Part shown: positions 11,850-21,039 of the stretch, piece after piece
Numbering within the stretch: position 1 is the first letter of the stretch
How the letters are laid out: each line of letters begins with the position of its first letter
Notes under the pieces: model-generated
Databases searched by the model: none
What the model was told of the DNA's origin: nothing
Seen by the model: the letters and a program-made list of their open reading frames with translations, nothing else
Program-made: the position numbers and the translations under genes
Source: Sequoia sempervirens
Lineage: Eukaryota > Streptophyta > Pinopsida > Cupressales > Cupressaceae
Length of the DNA stretch: 64,000 bases
Reading direction: 5' to 3'
Assembly (NCBI GenBank): GCA_007258455.2
Contig: VDFB02358134.1
Coordinates: 209,681,394-209,745,393 of the forward strand

Positions 11850-13525
11850 TGCATAATTTCAGAAATTAGGTGCTTAATTAGGTCCAATAAATTAAGGGGA
11901 GCAAAACATAGTGTGAAATTGTCAAGGGTGACAATTTATGAAGCTACACGTGCATACTCGATTGTTAAAGATTTTATGCACCTATCTTTTGGCCGACTAT
12001 GTGAATGCATATAGTAAGGATGATATGTGGAATGATACATATGTATGGAAATGTTTTGAAGAAAATCATGATACATATGAATAGTAATCATACATTGAAC
12101 AGTTTATATGCCTAGCTTTGAAATGTACATACTATGGAAGCTACAACAGGTGTTTGAAGAAGTTTGCAAGAGCTCTCTTCAATTACTCTCCAACATGTAT
12201 CTTAAACAAAAACTAAAAAAGTTGAATTATCAAATAGGTAGCTTGCAATGCACAATTATGGTGACTTGTATAAATAATGGTGAATTGTCTTGTATAATTT
12301 TGAAAAGATAGGTGCAAGTGGAGATTTTTTAACTATAGGAGAGAATTTGAGGTTGCATTCATGGAATTAATGGTTGACGTGATATGAATTGGAATCTGAA
12401 TGGTACGTAAAATTTGATTTGAGATGTTTGAAATTATGGTAGGCAATATTATTTATAGTATGATTTGAAAGGTGATTTTAGAAACTTGATTTTTTTAAGT
12501 TATAATATTTTGTTAGGATTAATTAAATATCATGTATAATTGTGAAATATGGTTAAAATAATGATTTTTTATTTTGTAAGACTGTATTGCATAGTGAGCA
12601 TGAAAGTTGGTTTTCAATTTTTGTAGGGTAAGTTTACAGAAAGACTGGTATAGTTAGACATGGTGGAATAATGAGTTTTTCAATCAGGAATGAATAATGG
12701 AATATTTTTATTTAAAAATGTTCAAATGTATTTTCAAGTTGGTTAGTTGTCAAATCTATGGTTATGTACATGTCAACTCAGTTTTAATGTATTAGTGCAT
12801 ATATTATGAATAAATACATCTATTTGCATTCGCTTAATTTTGGGAAGTAGCAAATATTTATTCTATCATTGATTGGACACATTTTGATTTTATCATGTAC
12901 TTATATGACCATATTATAAAGACAAGTTGAAAAGAAAAGGTTCTTTATATTAGTGGGGCCCAAGCTCTCACTCATATCCCCATGATAGGAGTTTGCTCCA
13001 CCATCAAGCCCTCTCCCTTATATCCCTAATAATTTTGATACTAGTTATAGCAAGCTTTTGGATTGAATACTATCCATCAAGAAGAATTAAAGAGGGCTCT
13101 CTTTTCTATGCATTGCAAAAAAAGTCTAGGATTTGATGTACTACCCTTTGATTCTACAAAATTATGTAGTTTCATGTTAAAGATGAATTTTACCTCCTTT
13201 ATTTAAAATCCCTCAAAAAGGGCTCTTTAGGCTCAAATAGCAACAAGGTTTTAATTAAAGAACTTTGTGTATAGGGAAGAAAAATAACACTATTTCTAGA
13301 TGATATACAATTACATTATTGAACACCTCATAAAAAACTATGGCTAAAGCATTAGTCATTCAAATCAACCTAATTATTCAAGTAATTATAAAGTAGACAA
13401 ACTAGATTCCTTCAAGGTAGGTACATCCTTGAAATATAATCTTAGCTTGGCAACATGTGAATGGGTCAAAAATTAGATTAAAATCCTTTGCCAGAAAATC
13501 TTGATTTTGATAAAACTTTGATTTA
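11850..13525. repeat. Tandem segmental duplication, copy a
   Basis: From AAATTAGGTGCTTAATTAGG to TTGATTTTGATAAAAC this ~1.67-kb block repeats in direct orientation at about 13555-15440. Roughly nine of ten bases match by eye. Copy a lacks the two insertions present in copy b and so preserves their empty sites. The 67-codon frame at 12108-12311 is broken in copy b, so I do not call a gene. Confidence 0.85.
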
Positions 13526-14089
13526 TATATTTCTGTGATTTGGGATCTTGATTTGGGAAATTAGGTGCTTAATTAGGTCGAATGAATTAAGGGGAGTAAA
13601 ACGTAGTGTGAAATTGTCAAGGGTGACAATTTACGATTCAAAATATATACTCAACTATTAAGGGTTTTATGCACCTATATTTTGGTCAACTATGTGAATT
13701 CGTATAGTAAGGATGATATGTGAAATGATACGTATGTATGGAAATGTTTCTGAAGAAAATCATGATATATGTATGAATAATAATCATACATTGAATAGTT
13801 TATATGCATGGCTTTGACATATACATACGGTGGAAGCTACAACAGGTGTTTGAGGAAGTTTGCAAGAGCTCTCTTCAATTACTCTCCAACAGGTTTCTTA
13901 AATAGAAACTCAAAAATTTGAATTATCAAATAGGTAGCTTGCAACACACAATTCTGGCCACTTGTATAAATAATGGTAAATTTTCTTGTATAAATTTGAA
14001 AAGATAGGTGCAAGTGGAGGTTTTTGAATTATAGGAGGGAATTTGAGGTTAAATTCATGGAATTAATGGTTGAAGTGATATGAATTGGA

Positions 14090-14194
14090 TGTTAGGAATT
14101 GCAAGCAAAAAATATCAATGATTTTAGGAATTGCATGCATATAAAAGTGGGGAAAATTTAACCTTCGAGTCTGATTAGGCTCCATATACCAACA
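14090..14194 (+). mobile_element. 105-bp solo LTR (TRIM/SMART-like)
   Basis: The insert begins TGTTAGGAATTGC and ends ATACCAACA, the TG...CA ends with short inverted repeats (TGTTAGG / CCAACA) of LTRs. It is flanked by TTGGA on both sides (14085-14089 and 14195-14199). In the paralogous copy a the matching place reads TTGGAATCTGAATGG with no insert (about 12398). An LTR this short is typical of terminal-repeat retrotransposons in miniature. Strand is assigned by the TGTT...AACA reading and is not certain. Confidence 0.82.
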
Positions 14195-14649
14195 TTGGAC
14201 TGTGAATGGTATGTATAAATTTGATTTGAGAGGTTGGAAATTTTGGTTGGCAATAATATTTATAATATGATTTGAAAGGTGATTTTAGAAATTTGATTTT
14301 TTTTTGTTATAATATTTTGTTAAGATTGATTAAATATCACATATAATTTTAAAATATGGTTGAAATAATGAGTTTTTATTTTGTAAAATTGTATTGCATT
14401 GTGAGCCTAAGAGTTGGTTTTCAATTTTGTAGGGTAAATTTGCATAAATATTGGTATAGTTAGACATGGTGGAATAACAAGTTTGTCAATCAAGAATGAA
14501 TAATGGAATTTTTTTTTATTTGAAATATGTTCAAATGTATTTTCAAGTTCATTAGTTGTCAAATCTATGGTGGTTGAAATGTAAATGGGTTCTGTACATG
14601 TCAACTTAGTTTTAATGTATTAGTGCATATATTATAACAAATACATCTA

Positions 14650-14721
14650 ATTTCCTGTTGCAACTTGTTGTCTTTGTAAAGGGTTTTGGGGCCCCTTCAA
14701 AACCTGATTTTCCTTATCAAA
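14650..14721 (+). mobile_element. 72-bp retroposon tail (5'-truncated SINE or LINE end)
   Basis: The insert is flanked by a 14-bp direct repeat AACAAATACATCTA (14636-14649 and 14722-14735), and copy a of the tandem duplication has the site once (about 12814). Length of the duplication fits target-primed retroposition. The insert contains GGGTTTTGGGGCCCCTTC then AAAACC, which can fold back on itself, and ends TTATCAAAA. Whether it is the end of a SINE or of a LINE I cannot tell. Confidence 0.7.
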
Positions 14722-15569
14722 AACAAATACATCTATTTGCATTCACTTAATTTTGGTAAGGTGGCAAATATTTATTCTATCATTGATTGGACACATTTTG
14801 ATTTTACCATGTACTTAAATGAACATATTATAAAGACAAGTTGAAAAAAAAAGTTCTTTTAATTATTATTAGTGGTGCCCAATCTCTCAGCTCCCATCCC
14901 CATGATAGGAGTCTGCTCCACCATCGGGTCCTCTCCCTTATATCCCTAATAAAATTGATACTAGTTATAGCAAGTTTTTGGATTGAATACTATCCCTCAA
15001 GAAGAATTAAAGAGGGCTCTCTTTTCTATGCATTGCAACAAAAGTCTAGGATTTGATGTACTACCCTTTGATTCTACAAAATCATGTAGTTGCATGTTAA
15101 AGATGAAATTTACCTCCTTTATCTAGAAGCCATCAAAAAAGGGCTCTTTAGGCTCAAATAGCAACAAAGATTTAATTAAAGAACTTTATGTATAGGGAAG
15201 AATGATGACACTATTTCTAGACGACATACAATTACATTATTGAACACCTCATACAAAATTATGCCTAAAGCATTAGTCATTCAAATCAACCTATTATTCA
15301 AAGAATTATAAGAATAGACAAACTAGATTCTTTTGAGATAGGTACATCCTTGAAATATAATTTAAGCTTGAAAACAAGTGATTAGACTTAACAATTAGAT
15401 TAAAATCCACTGCTAGTCAATGTTGATTTTGATAAAACCTTCAATAGAAAATATAAGAATTGTTTATTTCATTAAAATTATTTTTCAGAAAAATATTTAA
15501 TTTTTAATGTATTTTATGTTTTTTCCCCAATTATTTTATTTTTACTTTAGAAAATATAGATATTATATG

Positions 15570-15866
15570 TATAGGGTGGACGTACCCATCGATCGAAAAA
15601 GATGTTCGATGGTGAACGTTCCCCATTGCCCTCCGCCGACGGTATTCATTACTACAAAAGATTAGAGTCGACGTCGGTATGTAGGTATATAGAAATGATG
15701 GTCCAACAAAACTAAACCTTTTATTTAACGCAAGCAGAGAGAAAATTCGCTTGTATGTATATAGAATGATGGTCCTTGGCTTCTCATAGACCAACTTGGT
15801 GAAATCGACGCAGAATACATGGCAGTGAGAGCGATCATCCGGAAAGCAACTATAGTCAGAGTAATT
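15570..15866 (+). other. CpG-retaining patch with a possible exon remnant
   Basis: This ~300-base stretch keeps around eighteen CpG dinucleotides (for example GTCGACGTCGG, CATCGATCG, CTCCGCCGACGG) where the surroundings have almost none. One plus-strand frame is open from 15765 to 15869 and reads NDGPWLLIDQLGEIDAEYMA and onward. M2 copy 1 inserted at its 3' end; joining across the insertion, the flank reads AATTGTAAGT, so a GTAAGT splice-donor-like signal follows. A 115-codon minus-strand frame (15531-15878) overlaps. I do not recognise either product. It may be a captured or decaying gene piece, or a young unmethylated insertion. Confidence 0.35.
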
Positions 15867-15994
15867 GGGTGATCCCATAATAGTGGTTTACAATTTTTGG
15901 CCAAACTCAACACTGGAATTTTTATTTTTAACTAAATCTTCACATTCAGACACCTATAACGGCTAAACCGTGAGGAATTTGAAGATGATGCAAA

Positions 15995-16601
15995 CTATAG
16001 TCTCATCACATTTTGTCTGTAGATTCTAAAAATATTTTTTTCAAAATTTTTGGAATCAAATTGTACTTCTTTTTCCATCTCCCACAAAAATTGGTTTTTT
16101 TCAAAAAAAGCAAATTTTAAAAAGTGATGCACACTGTACAACGCATAACTTTTTTTCCATGAAGGATAAAATTCTAATTCTTTCAAATTTAGATTTGTAA
16201 CTCTGATATCTAGTGCTTGCACTTCATTAGATAGTTTTTTATTGAATATTTTTTCTTTAATCAAGTTTCAAAGTCAAACCAATGACAATTCAGACATAGC
16301 TCGACCGTATAACACGTAACTTTTTTTGTATATATGGAAATTCAATTATTTTTCTTGTTGGATCAAGGACTTCAATATCTAGTGCACTCATATTTTCAAT
16401 TTTTTTTGATAATTTGCTATTTTTCCACATGTGCAGAATAGAGACCTTCATTTTTGATGAAAAACCTATGTTTAAAACAAATACATAATAAAACCAAAAC
16501 ATATTAAAATTATATTCATTGGATAGCTCGTTTCGAGGAATACCTAACTCCAATTGGGTTTGTGAAGATTCCCCCATTTTCATCCTCAACCTAAGTGTCA
16601 A
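15995..16601 (-). pseudogene. M2-encoded repeat-containing ORF, broken
   Basis: Two minus-strand frames lie end to end: 16601 to 16290 (103 codons, begins MTLRLRMKMGESSQTQLE) and 16264 to 15995 (89 codons). Copy 2 of M2 encodes the same start (MELRLRMKMEESSQIQLE at 19421 downward), so the frame is a feature of the family. The two frames contain a repeated unit: ALDIEVLDPTRKIIEFPYIQ with KKLRVIRSS in the first and ALDIRVTNLNLKELEFYPSW with KKSYALYSV in the second, about 170 bases apart in DNA. I do not recognise a family. It could be a captured host fragment or a degenerate transposase; no DDE or zinc motif is visible. Confidence 0.5.
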
Positions 16602-16654
16602 AGCATAAAAAATTAGGTTTTTTGTGTGAACAAAGTAAAAAATTAGGGAAAAGC

Positions 16655-16875
16655 GGGGTTCACTAGAACCAGGGGGGTTCTAGCGAACCAGGGTTCATTC
16701 GAACCCTGGTTCATTCAAACCCTGGTACATTCGAACCCCCTCAATATGCATTTTCCCTTTTGTTTTTTCAGCGAGAAATGTGGGCCCCATGGTTGATGGG
16801 TTCATTCGAACCCTAGTTCAGTCAAACCCCTTTATGGTTCGGTCAAACTTGTAGGTTCATTCGAACCCCTAAAAC
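16655..16875. repeat. Cluster of 14-bp GGTTC-N4-GAACC palindromes in M2 copy 1
   Basis: At least nine perfect or near-perfect copies occur, for example GGTTCACTAGAACC, GGTTCTAGCGAACC and GGTTCATTCGAACC (several times). The spacer is always four bases. Copy 2 has about eight diverged copies in the same place (19468-19665). The half-site resembles the start of a tRNA B box, but the strict inverted symmetry fits a protein-binding array or hairpins better. Confidence 0.85.
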
Positions 16876-16954
16876 CAATTTTTTTGCCATGGGGCCATTT
16901 TTTCTCAGTTTTCCTTCCTCCATCAAATTGTAAACCACTATTGTGGCTTCACCC

Positions 16955-17345
16955 AATTGTAAGTTTCTAATACCTACACTTGTCAGTTCATTGTGAACTA
17001 GTGTTGCATAACTAGTAGGGAGTGCCATGCATGTAGGCAGGTACCCACTATATGGCAGGACTAGCTATGTAGGACACAACACCATGCTCCGATAGGATTT
17101 ATATTAAAGGGTTTTCATACCAATCTCTTCATTGAAGGGAGGTCCATCTTACCATGTAGGAAGATGTGCAGGGGACTGCTTAATTTTGTGGTTGAAGGAA
17201 AGGCACTTGGGCACTGCTCTCCCTCATGTAGTTGGCGGTCAAGACTTGAGGACATATGCTCTAGCAAGGGACATCTTGACCAATTGTACTCTTGATCCAT
17301 TCAGCTCTTTTAAGCCATGTAAGCTCATGTAAGCTATGTTTTGTA
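16955..17345. repeat. Diverged dispersed repeat, copy b
   Basis: Direct diverged relative of 11160-11640, with the same order of blocks including GTAGGACACAACACCATG and TTGAAGGGAGGTCCATCT. It begins close to the right end of M2 copy 1. Short frames in it are not conserved in copy a. Confidence 0.6.
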
Positions 17346-17436
17346 ATTATGATCATGTATCTATATGTAAATTTTATTTGAAAGATGAATTAATTAAATG
17401 GGATTATGTAATGTTACTTGGAAGCAAATCATTTCA

Positions 17437-17605
17437 TGATAGTGTAGTATTAAGTTTTAACTTAGGTTATTTATCTAGGTTTTTTTTTCCCGTATTGGAT
17501 AGTTGTTCACCCATCACATTTTTCACGACTTTAAAAAGCTTACACATTATGTATTCTATATCTCATCTCAATATTTTCATCTCTGGTGAAATAGCTTTAT
17601 GTTGT
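17437..17605 (+). repeat. 5' LTR of A, first part
   Basis: Matches 55299-55468 of the intact 3' LTR, up to TAGCTTTATGTTGT, where element B begins. Joined to 45065-45130 it would restore a ~235-bp LTR, the length of the 3' copy. Confidence 0.9.
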
Positions 17606-18664
17606 TGTAAACACTAAAAAAAATCTTGAATGATATCATGCACTCGAATCAGGTATACTAACATCATTTCCTCCTAAAACCCATCCTCCTTTCACTTAAT
17701 TGATTAAATTAGACTAGCTATTTAATTAATTGCCTCATCTTCATCTATTAACCTAATCAATTTAATCAAGTTGATTCACCCACCCCCTTCCATGCTAAAA
17801 TTTTGTCTTATTAAATTAAATACATCAAGTTATTTAATTTAAATCCATAAGTCTCCTTATTTAATTAAATAAGCCTAAGTTATTTAATTAAATATCATTC
17901 CACCTTTTCCCTTTTTTCATTAAATCACTTTATTTAATGAAAATCATCAAATTCCCATTATTGGATAAATTAAACTTTTGTTTAAATGTCAATTACTAAT
18001 TAATCTATTCCCCCCCACTTGTAAGGAAATATTCCTCCTTTGCACATTCCTCCAAAAGGAGTATTCCCAAGGAATATTCCTCCCCCTTTTTGCACAATTA
18101 AACTTTGTTTTAATTTGTTAATTATCCTTTTTACCTCACTCATGATAATATTCCAAAGAATATTCTCTTCACTCATTTAAAAAAGGGAATATTCTTACAA
18201 AGCTTCATATGCAAGTTACTTCAAAACTTCTTGTGCAAGTTAACTTGTGACCTCTTGTATAGGTCAAAAGTGTGTTTGAAGAAATATTAACCCTTGATTA
18301 AAATATCATATTTCATTCTCATCCGTTGATGAGAATCCATGATCCATGCCTCCAACTTCTTCCATCCTTGACCATTGATTAGCCTTTCTGATCTCAACCC
18401 TTCATTTCTCATTTTCTCTCCTATAAATAGGTCACTATTTGGAGACAAATGGATCCATCCTTTAACATCAAAGTTATACAGTTAAAATAACTTGCATTTG
18501 CCTCACATTTAACCACATTTTAGCTTATTTTAATTGCATCATATTATCTTAGCTTCCATTAATGGCTTCTATGATCACATAATGCATCCATTTAGCTCAT
18601 TTGTTAATTAGGGTTTGAGTCTTTTAGTTTAGAATCCATTTAGATTATCTTTTTATTTGCATAT

Positions 18665-19754
18665 GGGTGATCCCACAATAGTGGTTTATAATTTTTGGCC
18701 AAACTGGACACTGAAATTATTATTTTTAACTAAATCTTCACATGCGTGCACCTATAGCGGCTAAACCGTGAAGAATTTGAAGATGATGCAAACTAGAGTC
18801 TCGTCACATTTTGTCTATATATTTTAAAAATATTTTTTTGAAAATTTTTGGAATCAAATTACACTTCTTTTTCCATCTCTTCCATCTCCCATGAAAACTA
18901 GTTTTTTTTTTCAAAAAATAGTATTTTTAAAAAGTGACGCACACCGTATAATGTATAATTTTTTTTCCATGAAGGATAAAATTATAATTCTTTTGAATTT
19001 GGATTTGTAACTCTGATATCTAGTGCTACCACTTGGTTAGAAACTTTTTTATTGAAATTTTTTTCTTTAATCAAGTTTCAAAGTCAAACCAATTACAATT
19101 CAAACATAGCGCAACCGTATAATGCATAACTTTTTTTGTATATATCAAAATTCTTTTTTTTTTGTTGGATCAAGGACTTCAATATCTGGTGCACTCATAT
19201 TTTCCAATTTTTGTTTATAATCTTCTATTTTTCCACATGTGCAGATCAGAGACCTTCATTTTCGATGAAAAACCTATGTTTAATAAAACTAAGAAAACAA
19301 ATACATAATAAAACCAAAACATATTAAAATTATATTTGTTGGATAGCTCGTTCCAAGAACTACCTGATTCCAATTGGATTTGTGAAGATTCCTCCATTTT
19401 CATCCTCAACCTGAGCTCCAAAGTGCCAAAATCTAGGTTTTATTTTGTGTCTCAAGGGGGAATAAGGAATAAGGGGGGTTTAAACAAACCCCTAGGGGTT
19501 TGAGTGAACCTCTAGGGGTTCGTTTGAACTAAGGTTCATTTGAACCCCTCTTCTATAAGGGGTTTTGTTGGATTTTTTGGTGAGAAAGAATTAAAAGGGT
19601 TTGCTTGAACCCAAGTTCTAGCGAACCCCTAATGGGTTCACTCAAACCAATAGGTTCGTATGAACCCCTAAAATCATTTTTTTTTTCCATGCATTCATTT
19701 TTTGTGATTTTTCCTTCATCACTTGAATTGTAAACCACTATTGTGGCTTCACCC
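18665..19754 (-). mobile_element. M2 copy 2: 1,090-bp TIR transposon
   Basis: Ends GGGTGATCCCACAATAGTGG and, on the right, its near reverse complement. ATAT flanks both ends (18661-18664 and 19755-19758). The 3' LTR of B carries the unoccupied site GCATATCTAG (about 44681-44690), so one ATAT was copied on insertion. The element is collinear with copy 1. Confidence 0.93.
19215..19421 (-). pseudogene. M2-encoded ORF, 5' part (copy 2)
   Basis: A 68-codon minus-strand frame begins MELRLRMKMEESSQIQLE, continues NELSNKYNFNMFWFYYVFV and then NIGFSSKMKVS, and stops at HMWKN. It matches the start of the longer frame in M2 copy 1 (16601 downward) at most positions. The downstream repeated unit (ALDI...) is present in the DNA but out of frame. 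Function unknown. Confidence 0.5.
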
Positions 19755-19984
19755 ATATCTAAATAATCTTGGCATACATCATGTTAAATTAGCTTGCATC
19801 ATGTTCATGTAGGTTAAAATCATGTTTTCATACACATCTCATAATCATTCCATTAGTTTTCTTCAGTAAAACTGAGTGGAACAAGCTCAATTATCCATGG
19901 GATTGGGAAAGGGTCATCATTCCACATCAATGTGACATCACTCCTACAATGGGATAGGTTTCAATGGATTAGAGTAGGCATTTT

Positions 19985-20578
19985 TGTAACTAAGGGTAAA
20001 TTTTTTGGATTAGATTCATCAATCAATAAAGTATATAAAATAAACCCAAAGACCTATCAAGAACAATGAAAACTAAAAAGAACAACAAATATACCTTTCA
20101 TTCATAGGAGTTTCCATGATTCACCTTGATAGTACCTTCTAACTTGTTGATTTGTGTTTCCCTTAGATTCAACATGCGAGCAATCCTTGACAAAGACCTA
20201 TACAAGCTTTGAAGGATTTGAATCTAAATGCCTATGCCTATGTCTATGACAAAAATGACTCTAAAATGCCAAATTAATCTAAGTATTAATATGCCAGAAT
20301 ATTGTAATTTATGTGCGTAATCTAGAAATGAGAGAAAAATAGCATTTTATAGAAAATGCCATTTTGAATGGATGGACGAGATTGCCTTTTGACAAAGACC
20401 TAAAATTAGAGGCCCAGATTAAATCTGACAATCCCTAATTAGGGTTAGGGAAAATTCATTAATCGAGCAGTCAAGATGTCATCTAAGAAGATCGAATCGG
20501 TAGTGGAGAATAAATGAGGAAATTAATTCAAAAATAAAGATTTTCGAAAATGAAGAAGATAAAGACTAGACTGAAGAT
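19985..20578 (-). repeat. 3' LTR of E2, truncated
   Basis: Matches 23067-23659 until CTGAAGAT, then diverges into internal sequence. It contains the telomere-like AGGGTTAGGG pair that also occurs in the other LTR. Confidence 0.85.
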
Positions 20579-21032
20579 ATGACATGGAGTCTTGGACTGG
20601 ATTAGGATGTGGCGGCATAGGATGTGACATGGAGACTTCAACTATATTAGTTGGTAATGACATAGGATATGAGATAGGGACTTGGACTAGATTGGAGTAA
20701 GGTTGACTAAAATGGGACATGGAGACTTGGGCCAAATTGATATGGTATGATGTGGGGACATGACATGTGTTGGTAGATAGTTGATAAGGCATGTATACTT
20801 GGATGAGGTTGATAGGTGAAGGGTCAAAATATGACGTGGAGGTTTGGAATGTACTAGTTGATAGTTGGCTTCCCTTGTCAAGGTTAGGATAAAGGTGATA
20901 AGTGGACGTTTGTTGTGAATTATTCATAGGATTTATGTCAAGTGACTGTTGATGGTAAGGGTGGACAGATGGAGGTGGCAAAGTATTTATGTCAAAGCCT
21001 TGTGGTATCTTAGCCCCTTGGTCCAAAAGCAT
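20523..21032 (-). pseudogene. E2 repetitive gag-like ORF fragment
   Basis: A 169-codon minus-strand frame begins MLLDQGAKIPQGFDINTLPP and contains about five imperfect 15-17-residue repeats around the core NLVQVPMSY (INLIQVYMPY, INLAQVSMSH, NLVQVPISY, NIVEVSMSH, NPVQDSMSY). Pro-, Ser-, Gln- and His-rich composition recalls the disordered N-terminal parts of Tat-type gag. The frame runs into the truncated LTR, so its end is not original. I do not recognise a domain. Confidence 0.45.
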
Positions 21033-21039
21033 GGCTAGA

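Larger units (their letters stand above)
13555..15440. repeat. Tandem segmental duplication, copy b
   Basis: Second copy of the block above. It is longer mainly because of a 105-bp solo LTR (14090-14194) and a 72-bp retroposon tail (14650-14721), each with a target duplication. The short open frames in it have no counterpart conserved in frame in copy a. Confidence 0.85.
15867..16954 (-). mobile_element. M2 copy 1: 1,088-bp TIR transposon
   Basis: The ends are GGGTGATCCCATAATAGTGG (left) and the reverse complement of GGGTGAAGCCACAATAGTGG (right), continuing as inverted repeat for about 28 bp. AATT is duplicated at 15863-15866 and 16955-16958. Copy 2 (18665-19754) is collinear and copy 3 (57535-58724) is inverted and diverged. 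The interior has two minus-strand frames and a cluster of GGTTC-N4-GAACC palindromes near the right end. The superfamily is not clear: 4-bp duplications are known for Sola-type and a few other superfamilies, but I see no transposase catalytic motif. Confidence 0.9.

Noticed and set aside
20440..20452. Telomere-like AGGGTTAGGG (also at 23522)
   Set aside because: Only about two units, present in both E2 LTRs, hence an LTR feature and not a telomeric tract.
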